A stretch of DNA of 63,396 nt from Candidatus Binatia bacterium (lineage in GTDB: Bacteria; Desulfobacterota; Binatia; UBA9968; JAJDTQ01), in the NCBI GenBank assembly GCA_022824205.1, contig JAJEAI010000186.1, positions 1 through 63,396 on the forward strand, in the 5' to 3' direction. A model generated the notes under the pieces. It did no database searches. It was not told where the DNA came from and saw only the letters and a program-made list of their open reading frames with translations. A program made the translations under genes and the position numbers. Each line of letters begins with the position of its first letter. Position 1 is the first letter of the stretch. Positions 24,133 to 32,119 of this stretch are shown piece by piece.

Positions 24133-25212
24133 ATGCCTGACGACGATGTAAGGGTCCTGACCAACGAGGACATGGAGGGTCTCCTCGACATGGGGGAGAT
24201 CGTCGAGGCCGTGGAAACGGCCTACGTCGAGCTGGGCCGGAAGATCGCGGAGGGGATGCCGCGGCGCCGGCTGCACATGCCTCTGGAGGGGCAGGAACGG
24301 ACCTGGTACTGGCTGAACGTCATTCCCGGCGCCGTGCCGGCGTTCGATACGGCGGCCGTCCGCCTCGATTCGTCGCAGATCCGTTTCCGCAACGTCGGTG
24401 GCGCCAGCCGCATGGAGTTCCCCGGCGACTTCTCGGGCTTCGTGCTGCTCTTCAGCATCAGGGAGCGCGCGCTCAAGGGCATCGTCCACGACCATTACCT
24501 GTCGGCGCTGCGCGTGGGCGCCACCAGTGGCGTGGCGGCGAAGTACCTGGCGCGGCCGGACGCCTCGGTGCTGGGCATCTTCGGCAGCGGCACCCAGGCC
24601 CACGGACAGGTTTCGGCGCTGTGCGCGGTGCGGAACATCCGGGAGGTCAAGGTGTTCTCCCTCCGCGAAGAAAACCGCAAGCGCTTCGCCGCGGAAGTGA
24701 CCGAGCGCTACGGCGTGAAGGCGCGGGCGGTGCGGCGTCCGGAGGACGTGGTCCACGATTCGGACATCGTGGTCACCGCCACCAACTCCGGCGACCCGGT
24801 GTTCGACGGCGACCTGCTGGAGCCGGGCACGCATCTCGTGTCCATGATCGGTCCGGACTGGTTCGACAAGCGCCGGGAGCTGGACGACGCCGCCATCGAG
24901 AACTGCGACCTCATCGTGGTGAATTCCAAGGAGCAGGTGGAGATCGACGAGCAGCCGGAACTCATGTCGCCGATCCGCAAGGGCATCATCGGCTGGGAAC
25001 AGATCCACGAGCTGGGGGACCTGGTCATCGGCGCCATCGCCGGCCGCACCACCGCCTCCGAGATCACGCATCACAACAACAACTGCGGCATGGGCGTCCA
25101 GTTCGCCGCCATCGGCCACCTTGTGCTGGAGGAGGCCAAGAAGCGCAAACTGGGCACCCGGCTGCCGGTGGACCTCTTCATGACGCGGCGGACGGACGTG
25201 TCCTCCCCCTGA
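24133..25212 (+). CDS. Ornithine cyclodeaminase/mu-crystallin family protein (copy 3)
   Basis: A 359-residue OCD-family NAD(P)-binding enzyme. ASVLGIFGSGTQAHGQVSAL (about 144-163) is the Rossmann motif, preceded by LSALRVGATSGVAAKYLARP. It resembles copy 1 (3118-4206) in length and in the RRL/IPGAVP stretches more than copy 2. The ATG at 24133 was preferred because upstream codons are Arg/Lys-rich and unlike the family. A Sua5/YrdC gene follows after 37 bp. Substrate unknown. Confidence 0.85.
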   Translation: MPDDDVRVLTNEDMEGLLDMGEIVEAVETAYVELGRKIAEGMPRRRLHMPLEGQERTWYWLNVIPGAVPAFDTAAVRLDSSQIRFRNVGGASRMEFPGDFSGFVLLFSIRERALKGIVHDHYLSALRVGATSGVAAKYLARPDASVLGIFGSGTQAHGQVSALCAVRNIREVKVFSLREENRKRFAAEVTERYGVKARAVRRPEDVVHDSDIVVTATNSGDPVFDGDLLEPGTHLVSMIGPDWFDKRRELDDAAIENCDLIVVNSKEQVEIDEQPELMSPIRKGIIGWEQIHELGDLVIGAIAGRTTASEITHHNNNCGMGVQFAAIGHLVLEEAKKRKLGTRLPVDLFMTRRTDVSSP

Positions 25213-25249
25213 ATTCCGGCCATCATCGACCTTTTGCGGGAGACCTCTC

Positions 25250-25882
25250 ATGGCCACGACCCTCAGCATCGACCCCCATCACCTCAAGGGAAGGCACGTG
25301 GACCGCGCCGTCGAGGTGCTCAAGCGCGACGGCGTCATCGTCTATCCCACCGACACCATCTACGGCCTGGGCTGCGACGTCACCAGCAAGGCCGGGGTGG
25401 AACGCATCCGCCGCATCAAGGGGCGCGACGCCGACAAGCCCATGTCCTTCGTGTGCTCCGACCTGGTGCAGGTGAGCCGCTACGGCCACGTGTCCAACTT
25501 CGTGCATCGCATCCTGAAGCGGTTTCTGCCAGGGCCCTACACCTTCGTGCTCACCGCCACCAAGGAGACCCCCAGGGTGCTCCAGTCCAAGCAGAAGACG
25601 GTGGGCATCCGCATCCCCGACCACCCCGTGCCGCTGGCGCTGGTGGAACAGCTCGGCAATCCCGTGGTGAGCACCAGCGCCAACGAGAGCAACGAGGAGG
25701 TGGTGACGAACCCCGCCGACCTCGAGACCATTTTCGGGCACCGGGTGGATCTCATCATGGAGTGCGGCACGCTCCCGGTGCTGGCGTCCAGCGTGATCTC
25801 GCTGGTGGACGACCGCATCGCCATCCTGCGCGAAGGGCAGGGGGACCTGAGCTACTTCAAGAACGAGTTGGCCGCCGGCTGA
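25250..25882 (+). CDS. Sua5/YciO/YrdC family protein (threonylcarbamoyl-AMP synthase-like)
   Basis: A 210-residue single-domain YrdC/YciO protein. Known members make threonylcarbamoyl-adenylate for the tRNA t6A37 modification; YciO-type paralogues have weaker or unclear activity. Signature motifs: IVYPTDTIYGLGCDV (30-44), KGRDADKPMSF (57-67), PGPYTFVLTA (around 94-103), and VGIRIPDHP with NPVVSTSAN. There is no Sua5 C-terminal domain. The ATG has a GGGAG box upstream. Overall it reads more like YciO than TsaC, but this cannot be settled by eye. Confidence 0.85.
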   Translation: MATTLSIDPHHLKGRHVDRAVEVLKRDGVIVYPTDTIYGLGCDVTSKAGVERIRRIKGRDADKPMSFVCSDLVQVSRYGHVSNFVHRILKRFLPGPYTFVLTATKETPRVLQSKQKTVGIRIPDHPVPLALVEQLGNPVVSTSANESNEEVVTNPADLETIFGHRVDLIMECGTLPVLASSVISLVDDRIAILREGQGDLSYFKNELAAG

Positions 25883-26138
25883 CCGGCACTGCGTGCGTGC
25901 TCGTCGCGGATGTGCGGACGACTCCTGCTACAGTACGAACGGCCCCCGGCATCCGGCGCGCTGCTCGCGGATGTGGGTGCGACCCTTCGCGCGGTGCGCT
26001 TCCCTCGGCCTCGCGTTGACAGGAGAAAGGCGCTTGTGATAGGCATGCGGCCCCAATACCCCGTATACACGCAACCAGGCGGGTAGGCGCCGACCGCGCC
26101 AGGGTTTAACGGGCAATGCTGCAGCCAAGGAGGTTTTC

Positions 26139-27122
26139 ATGTTGCGCAAACTCATCGGATGGGCCCTGCTGTGTGCCGTCTTGTGGATGGCCGCGCCGGC
26201 CAGTGTTGCATTGGCGGCGGACAAGTACCCGAGCAGAACCATCACCTGGCTGATACCGTATGGTCCCGCCGGAGGGTTCGATCTTCACAGCCGGGCCATG
26301 ATCCTGGGAATGAAGAAGGCCCTCGGGGTCAACGTCATCATCCGCAACCGGCCGGGAGCGGGCGGCAACATTGCCTGGAACCTGACCTGGGCGGCCAAGC
26401 CCGACGGTTACACCATCTCGACCGTCAACATTCCGGGAGCCATCGTCTCCGAGTTGTTCGACAAGCCCAAGCCGCACTATCGGTTGAAGGAGTTCTCCTG
26501 GATCGGACAGATCTCCTCGGGCCCGTATGTGTGGGCCGTGGGCGCCAACACCCCGTTCAAGAGTCTGCAGGACCTGCAGGCGGCCGACGAGGTGCTGCTC
26601 ACCGGTGTAGGGGTCGGCGGCACGGCGTGGGTCACGGCGGCCCTGACCGCTTCGGTCCTGAAGTTCAAGCACCGGTTCGTTCTGGGCTATCCGAGCGCGC
26701 CTGCCGCCAACATGGGCATCGTGCGCGGAGAAGGGCACGCGCGGGGCCTGGGCCTGGATTCCCCGGGGCAGATGCAGTTTGTTCATGACGGCCACCTGCG
26801 GCCCCTGTGGGTGTACCTGGAAGAACGCTCGCCGGAGTTCCCCGACGTTCCGACCATCGGAGAGCTGGGGCATCCGGAGTTGACCGTGCTGGCTTCCCAC
26901 CGCGTGGTGACGGCTCCGCCGGGCATGCCCAAGGACCGGCTGGAGATCCTCCAGAAGGCGTTCAACGCGGCCACCAAGGACCCCGACGTCCTGGCGCGGT
27001 TCAAGCAGATGAAGGCCAAGATCGAGCCCGTGGTAGGTCAGGATTGGACGGACATGCTCAATGGCTTCTACGGCCTCATCGAGGACCACGGCGAAGTCTT
27101 CAAGAAGTCCTTGGGCAAGTAA
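26139..27122 (+). CDS. Orphan TctC/Bug-type tripartite tricarboxylate transporter binding protein
   Basis: A 327-residue periplasmic protein with a signal peptide (ALLCAVLWMAAPASVALAAD). The TctC fold is marked by YPSRTITWLIPYGPAGGFD at the mature start and NRPGAGGNIAWNLTWAAKPDG. AAGGAGG lies just before the ATG. No TctA or TctB gene is near; a cupin gene follows after 48 bp. Orphan Bug proteins are common and may use a shared permease or act as sensors. One of three TctC-family genes in this window. Confidence 0.9.
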   Translation: MLRKLIGWALLCAVLWMAAPASVALAADKYPSRTITWLIPYGPAGGFDLHSRAMILGMKKALGVNVIIRNRPGAGGNIAWNLTWAAKPDGYTISTVNIPGAIVSELFDKPKPHYRLKEFSWIGQISSGPYVWAVGANTPFKSLQDLQAADEVLLTGVGVGGTAWVTAALTASVLKFKHRFVLGYPSAPAANMGIVRGEGHARGLGLDSPGQMQFVHDGHLRPLWVYLEERSPEFPDVPTIGELGHPELTVLASHRVVTAPPGMPKDRLEILQKAFNAATKDPDVLARFKQMKAKIEPVVGQDWTDMLNGFYGLIEDHGEVFKKSLGK

Positions 27123-27170
27123 TCGTCACGGCGCGAGAACGCCCGTGCAAGGTGGGAAAGGGGAGCCTGC

Positions 27171-27521
27171 ATGCAGGCAGTGAGACTCTACACCGGGGAT
27201 GACGGCGAATCCCATTTCGAGGATATCGACCTCAAGTTCGAACCTGATCGCCAGATGGAAAGCGCAGCCTTGGGGGCCGCCAAGAGCGTCAACGTGCGCC
27301 GGGTCCCGCCCGGCGTGCTGCTCGAATGGCATCCGGCGCCCCGGCGGCAATACCTGTTCACGCTTTCGGGCGCGTGGGACATCGAGTGCGGCGGGGGAGA
27401 GGTGCGGCGCTTTCAGGCCGGCGACATCATGCTCGCCGACGACCTCACCGGTCGAGGGCACCAGAGCCGGGTCATCGGTGACGAGCCGCACGTGTTCGCG
27501 GTGGTGCCGCTCGCGGACTGA
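27171..27521 (+). CDS. Small cupin-domain protein
   Basis: A 116-residue single cupin. LEWHPAPRRQYLFTLSGAWDI (about 46-66) and FQAGDIMLADDLTGRGHQSR (84-103) are cupin motifs 1 and 2. Motif 1 has one His rather than the usual HxH, and motif 2 keeps a His, so metal binding is uncertain. It follows the TctC gene and may be co-transcribed. The function is unknown; it could be an isomerase or a ligand-binding protein. Confidence 0.75.
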   Translation: MQAVRLYTGDDGESHFEDIDLKFEPDRQMESAALGAAKSVNVRRVPPGVLLEWHPAPRRQYLFTLSGAWDIECGGGEVRRFQAGDIMLADDLTGRGHQSRVIGDEPHVFAVVPLAD

Positions 27522-27648
27522 CCGCGACCGGCAGACTTGTCAGGCAGCACGGCAACGGCGCAAGCCGACTCGGGCCCCGGTGCCCGGTCGGCCTGCGCTA
27601 CGCCTTCCAATTCGATCCGCGGATCAAGCCAACCGGGGGAGCGACGGG

Positions 27649-28428
27649 CTACGCGCTGGCGGCGGATGCGCCGCCGTCCACCACCAGGGTGGTTCCGGTG
27701 ACGAACGACGATTCGTTCGAGGCCAGGAACAGGATCGTGCACGCCACTTCCCGCGGCTCCCCCCAGCGTTTCATGAGCGTGTGCTGCGCGCCCGTTCGGC
27801 GCAGTTCGTCCTCGCCGACCCCGCGTGCCTCCGCGCGCGCAATGTGGAAGGGCGTGATGGTGGGGCCGGGGCACACGGTGTTCACGCGAATGCCGTGCCC
27901 TACCTCCTCGATGGCCAGGGTCCGGCTCAGGCTCACCACCGCGGCCTTGGTGACGTCGTACTGCCCCATCCCCGCACGCCCGGTAACCCCGAACACCGAA
28001 GACACGTTGACGATGCTGCCGCCGTTCCGGGCGCGCAGCAGCGGTACGGCCGCCTTGCAGCAGTGGACCGTGGCCATGAGGTTGACCGCCAGGATGGAGT
28101 CCCAGGAGTCCTTCTCGGCATCGGCCAAGGCTCCGTAGACCCGGATGCCGGCGACGTTGACAAGGATGTCCAGTCCGCCGAAGTGGGCGCCCGCGGCGGC
28201 CACCGCCCGGCGCGCCTCGGCCTCGGCGCTCAAGTCGGCCGCAAGCGCAAGTATGTCCGCCGAGGGAGCCCGCTCTCGAATCGCCGCGGCGGCGGCCTCG
28301 GCGGCGGTACCGTCGCGGTCGACGACGGCCACACGAGCCCCTTCCTCGGCGAACAGCATGGCGGTGGCGCCGCCGATGCCCCCGCCGCCGCCGGTGATGA
28401 ACGCGACCTTGTCCTGGAGGCGGCCCAC
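27649..28428 (-). CDS. Short-chain dehydrogenase/reductase
   Basis: A 259-residue classical SDR. The cofactor motif is GGGGGIGGATAML (TGxxxGxG type, 14-26), with NVAG at about 90, Ser in NVSSVFG and the YxxxK pair in YDVTKAAVVSLS. The end VDGGASAASA lacks odd features. Known role: NAD(P)-dependent oxidation/reduction of alcohols and ketones. The start is GTG. It follows the GlcG-like gene by 7 bp in one operon. Confidence 0.9.
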   Translation of the reverse strand: MGRLQDKVAFITGGGGGIGGATAMLFAEEGARVAVVDRDGTAAEAAAAAIRERAPSADILALAADLSAEAEARRAVAAAGAHFGGLDILVNVAGIRVYGALADAEKDSWDSILAVNLMATVHCCKAAVPLLRARNGGSIVNVSSVFGVTGRAGMGQYDVTKAAVVSLSRTLAIEEVGHGIRVNTVCPGPTITPFHIARAEARGVGEDELRRTGAQHTLMKRWGEPREVACTILFLASNESSFVTGTTLVVDGGASAASA

Positions 28429-28435
28429 GCGCCGG

Positions 28436-28894
28436 TTACCGTGAGTGGCCCAGGGCCGAGCGCATGGCCACGTCGGCCGCCGGGAACGTGAAGCCTTCCG
28501 CCTCGAGCGCCGCGGCGGCCACTTCCTCGTCCTCGTGCGGCGCGGCGCCGCTCACGCCGATGCCGCCCACCACTTCGTCGCCCATCCAGACGGGCAAGCC
28601 GCCCTGGCCGATGGCCATGCGGCCGTCGTGTATGATCTGGACGCCGGCGTAGAACACCGGTTTGGGGTTGGCTTTCTCCTCCAGACCCCCCGTGCTCTGG
28701 CGGAAGGCCGCGGCGGCGAAGGCCTTGCCGCGGGCGATGTCCGGCGCCACGAACTTGGTTCCGTCCATGCGCCCGGCCCACATGAAGTTGCCGCTGGCGT
28801 CCACCACCGTGACCGTCACCAGGTAACCCTTTTCTTCAGCCACGCGGATGCCCGCATCCACCAGCGCCCGCGCCTGTTTCATTCCAAAGCTCAA
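28436..28894 (-). CDS. GlcG/HbpS-like (DUF336) haem-binding family protein
   Basis: A 152-residue protein of the GlcG/HbpS family: AEEKGYLVTVTVVDASGNF, AFRQSTGGLEE and the conserved GLPVWMGDEVVGGIGVSGA loop. HbpS binds and slowly breaks down haem; GlcG-type members are found beside glycolate or propanediol genes and their role is open. The start is TTG with GAGGAGA 7 bp upstream. First gene of a two-gene operon with an SDR. No signal peptide, so probably cytoplasmic. Confidence 0.85.
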   Translation of the reverse strand: MSFGMKQARALVDAGIRVAEEKGYLVTVTVVDASGNFMWAGRMDGTKFVAPDIARGKAFAAAAFRQSTGGLEEKANPKPVFYAGVQIIHDGRMAIGQGGLPVWMGDEVVGGIGVSGAAPHEDEEVAAAALEAEGFTFPAADVAMRSALGHSR

Positions 28895-28972
28895 GGCAAG
28901 TCTCCTCTCTCCATGTTGTCAACGGCCCAATGTCATGCCCACCGAACAGGGTGTGCAAAATCGTCAGGCAGG

Positions 28973-29010
28973 CGAATCGTCATTCCCGCTTTCGCGGGCA
29001 TGACGATTCG
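28973..29010. repeat. REP/dRS3-like palindrome, single unit
   Basis: A near-perfect 38-bp palindrome, cgaatcgtcat / atgacgattcg around cccgc-ttt-cgcggg, with one mismatch in the arms. Same family as the repeats at 18488, 23763, 62083 and 63350. Located between the GlcG and HicB-like genes, both on the minus strand. Confidence 0.85.
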
Positions 29011-29064
29011 CGGGGGCCGGCGCCGTTCCGTGGCGTGGCGGAGTCCTGTCGCAGGAGCGAGGTG

Positions 29065-29328
29065 TTACACACCCTGTCTCCCGCCCCTCATGAGCCTCTC
29101 CAGCGGAGGGCGCGGCACCGGGATGTCCGTGCCCGCGGCGAGAAGCTCGCGCACCATGCGCTCGCGGTTGCGGTCGAGGTCGTCCAGGGCCTCCTCCGGT
29201 GACAGCCCCTCGCCGAAGCAACCCGGGAACTCCGGGTACTCGGCCCGTCGCAGCCACCGTCCGTCGGCCCCCCGGACCGCGGCCACGCGCAGCACGTAGG
29301 GCACGGCCATGTACTCTTCAAACGTCAC
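29065..29328 (-). CDS. HicB-like antitoxin family protein
   Basis: An 87-residue protein with the partial RNase-H-like HicB fold: RRAEYPEFPGCFGEGLSPEEALDDLDRN is the hallmark, split here as YPEFPGCFGEGLSPEEAL. HicB proteins neutralise the mRNA interferase HicA. No HicA-type partner (small double-stranded-RNA-binding fold) is seen on either side, and the C-terminal DNA-binding domain is absent. The start is GTG at 29328; an ATG at 29310 is possible. Orphan HicB-like proteins are common and may have no toxin. Confidence 0.75.
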   Translation of the reverse strand: MTFEEYMAVPYVLRVAAVRGADGRWLRRAEYPEFPGCFGEGLSPEEALDDLDRNRERMVRELLAAGTDIPVPRPPLERLMRGGRQGV

Positions 29329-29406
29329 GTTCTTAAAACGTCGGTGTTGTCACTGTTTCCGCCGCCGGCTGGGCTCAAGGTGTTCCCTGGTAACGACGCC
29401 CGCGAC

Positions 29407-30711
29407 CTACGAGGCGATGTTCACGCGGTCCTGTACCGCCTCGACCCATACCGCGTCCCGGGGCAGCCGCACCGAGGTGGCGCGGACGTGGTGAAGCCGC
29501 GGGTCCAGGCCCGGCGGGTCCGCTTGCCCCTCCCGCAGCATCCTGGCCGAGTCGATGAGGCACTTGCGTACCTTGATGATGGCGGTGTCGCTGGTGCCAA
29601 GGCGCTCCAGGGTGCGGTCGAAGATGGGACCCTGGCTCTCGGTCATGGCACGGTCCTGCATGCCGAAACCGGGAATGCCGCAGAACATCCGCGTGCGGTG
29701 CGCCTCCCAGTCCATGCCGTAGTCGTCGTCCGGCGTTGCCGCGGGGCGGACGTCGCCGTAAGGCTCGTTGGTAGGCGGGCCGAACCGCGTGATGTGGGAA
29801 CTGAAGCCGTCGGCCAGGGACGCGAGTTCTTCTTCCCTCAACGGGCGCGTGGGATGCCACGTGATGGTCCAGTTGATGAGGTGCTCATCGTCCGCCGGCA
29901 CCCACGCGTGCGAGTGCAGGATCGGGTCCTCGTCCTGGGGCGGCGGCATGGTGTAGAAGGGCATGAGGAACTGCGTGATGCGCCAGTAGTAATGGTCGTC
30001 GGCGGCATTCCGCCGGGCGCCGATCATGACGCCGTAGTCCGTGTCCACCACCTCGAAGCGCGGGCTCCGGTCCGTGGTGCCCACCGCGGTGTCCACGCCG
30101 AAGCCGGCTTTCTCGAGGCTCTCCAGGGAACGGCGGTCCGTGGTGTCCAGCGGCGCGTGCAGGAACGAGATGTGGCTGGAATCGATGCCGCCTTCCAGTG
30201 CCTGGAAGTAGTTGTTGCTCTGGTAGTACTTGGAAATGAAGCGCTGGTTGTCCGCCAGCCCCAACCACTCGAAGTCCGGCAACTCGGTCATGTGTGCGGG
30301 ATCGCCCATGAACGCCCACACCACCCCGCCACGCTCGCGGCAGGGGTAGGCGGGATGCCGCACGGCATGCTTGAAGTCGGTCTCCGGCGACTCGTTGGGC
30401 ATCTCCAGACAGCGGCCGTCGAGGCCGTACTTCCAGCCGTGATAGCAGCAGCGCAACCCGTCCGGCTCGACGCGCCCGTAATAGAGCGACACGCGCCGGT
30501 GCGAGCACAACTCGCCCAGCAGGCCGGCCTCGCCCCGTGTCGTGCGGAACGCCACCATGCTCTCCCCCAGGATGCGCACCCTCTTGGTGCGCCCCCCGGC
30601 CTCCAGCTCGCTGGAAAGGACCACCGGCACCCAATAGCGCCGCATCAGCGCGCCCATGGGCGTGCCCGGGCCGACTTGTGTCAATGTGTCGTTGTCTTCT
30701 CTGGTCAGCAT
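29407..30711 (-). CDS. Rieske non-haem iron oxygenase, alpha subunit (copy 1)
   Basis: A 434-residue oxygenase of the phthalate 4,5-dioxygenase-like branch. The Rieske cluster ligands are Cys69-x-His71 and Cys88-x-x-His91 (GLRCCYHGWKY). The mononuclear iron site is seen in EGGIDSSHISFLH (D-x2-H-x4-H). Such enzymes hydroxylate or demethylate aromatic acids using electrons from a separate reductase; none is adjacent. Close in layout to copy 2 (33847-35028), with the same VGPGTP, ALMRRYW and ILGE stretches. Likely monocistronic. Confidence 0.9.
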   Translation of the reverse strand: MLTREDNDTLTQVGPGTPMGALMRRYWVPVVLSSELEAGGRTKRVRILGESMVAFRTTRGEAGLLGELCSHRRVSLYYGRVEPDGLRCCYHGWKYGLDGRCLEMPNESPETDFKHAVRHPAYPCRERGGVVWAFMGDPAHMTELPDFEWLGLADNQRFISKYYQSNNYFQALEGGIDSSHISFLHAPLDTTDRRSLESLEKAGFGVDTAVGTTDRSPRFEVVDTDYGVMIGARRNAADDHYYWRITQFLMPFYTMPPPQDEDPILHSHAWVPADDEHLINWTITWHPTRPLREEELASLADGFSSHITRFGPPTNEPYGDVRPAATPDDDYGMDWEAHRTRMFCGIPGFGMQDRAMTESQGPIFDRTLERLGTSDTAIIKVRKCLIDSARMLREGQADPPGLDPRLHHVRATSVRLPRDAVWVEAVQDRVNIAS

Positions 30712-30985
30712 GCGCGTCCTCGATCCCGGTGTGATGCTCTGAGCCTAAAGAACTACAATCGGCATTCCGTTTGTGTCAAGCATGGGCTAGAAACGCCCAA
30801 GGCTGAGGCTGGTCTGGTGAGAAAGTCGGTGCGCTGCCATCTTCTTGCCGCCGGGATCGTTGCGGGTGCCCACAGGCTGTGCTTCCGGCCTTTCCGCAGC
30901 ACTTGAAACTGACGCAGTACCGGCGAATCGAGCCGTTTGATTGGCCACAAAATCCCGTTATCATCCGTCGATGGATTGATGCGGA

Positions 30986-31252
30986 GTGTGCGCCATGCTC
31001 AATCGGCGCGGTGGGTACGTGTTGTTCGGCGTCACGCCGGAAGGCATCATCGTGGGCCAGCAAGTGAGCGAACGGACGCTGGAGGAGGTAAGCGCCGAGA
31101 TACAACGGATAGATCCGCCGGCATTTCCAGAGATCGAGAGAGTCCGAGTAATCGTGGTTTGGCGGAGTCAATTGGTCGTGGACTGGCGGCCAGATGGAGA
31201 CGATGTGGACCGGGACAAGGCAAATAGACTCCTTGGCCTTGGGGGGGCTTAG
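30986..31252 (+). pseudogene. AlbA_2 (Schlafen-type) domain fragment
   Basis: CAMLNRRGGYVLFGVTPEG followed by IVGQQVSERTLEEVSAEIQR is the core of the AlbA_2 nucleotide/nucleic-acid-binding domain found at the N-terminus of COG2865 regulators. The normal N-terminal ExK segment is missing upstream, and after IERVRV the frame changes to unrelated sequence, suggesting a frameshift. A full-length relative is at 43007-44452. Probably a dead fragment. Confidence 0.65.
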
Positions 31253-31482
31253 GGGGTCTCATTGGGGTCCAATAGCGGGCTTATTGGATGGTGCAAATCA
31301 ACCGACGTTAAACCGCGGGCGATGAAGGCCCAAGCTCTTGGAATGCACTTGGAGTCGTGGGTGACGGGTCACAAATTCTTTCGCTGATCGGTGGTCTCGG
31401 GAGTCAAGAAGGCGGTTTCGGAGGTCAGGGAAACATGCATCGCGTGCGCGGAAGAAAGCGTGGTTTGGCAGGGAGGCTCGGT

Positions 31483-32001
31483 ATGGACGGCGGCTTTTGG
31501 TTCATGTTCGGGGCTAGCATCGTCGTCGGCGTGTTCGTGCTCTATTCCTACGGTGCGCACAGGGCGCTGGAAGGCCTGTCGAGCGGGGGCCAGCTTCTCA
31601 TGGCCACGCTCCCAAAGATGATCTTCGCCTTCACCGTGGCGGGCCTGATCCAGGTCATCCTCCCCACCGACCTGATCTCTGTGTGGATCGGCGAAGGCTC
31701 GGGGCTCAAAGGGCTCCTGATCGGCACGGTGGCGGGCACCTTCACGCCGGGTGGGCCGATGATGCACTTTCCCATCGTCGCCTCGTTGCTTCACTCCGGG
31801 GCCGGCTCGGGTCCCATCATCGCCTACCTGACGGCCTGGTCCCTGCTCGGGCTTCACCGCCTGGTCATCTGGGAGATCCCCATCCTGGGCTTCGAGATAT
31901 CGGCGGTGCGTTTCGTGGCGAGCCTGGCGCTGCCGCCGCTGGTGGGCTTCGTGGGATCGTATCTGTTCCACAGCCTGCCGACCCGGCTTCCGGGTCCGTG
32001 A
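31483..32001 (+). CDS. YraQ/UPF0718-type permease, short form
   Basis: A 172-residue polytopic membrane protein with about five helices. FTPGGPMMHFPIVASLLHSG is the family's characteristic half-repeat signature. Full-length YraQ/ArsP proteins have two such halves and about 8-10 helices; this is a half-size form that probably dimerises. The ATG at 31483 follows GGGAGG. No second half-gene is adjacent. Substrate unknown (ArsP relatives export organoarsenicals). Confidence 0.75.
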   Translation: MDGGFWFMFGASIVVGVFVLYSYGAHRALEGLSSGGQLLMATLPKMIFAFTVAGLIQVILPTDLISVWIGEGSGLKGLLIGTVAGTFTPGGPMMHFPIVASLLHSGAGSGPIIAYLTAWSLLGLHRLVIWEIPILGFEISAVRFVASLALPPLVGFVGSYLFHSLPTRLPGP

Positions 32002-32119
32002 TTGTCAGAGGCGTTCGAAACCCGGGCAGACTCCCGTCGCTCCGGTTGATCCGGGGACCTGGTTTCGACATCCCCGGCGCCCGTTCCGTCGAATCAGACT
32101 CTCGGTTCCGTGCCGTGCG

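Noticed and set aside
25883-26138. Possible riboswitch or regulatory RNA upstream of the orphan TctC gene
   Set aside because: No recognised riboswitch core; GC-rich sequence with only weak, short stems.
29065-29328. HicAB toxin-antitoxin pair
   Set aside because: Only the HicB-like half is present; no HicA-type frame on either side.
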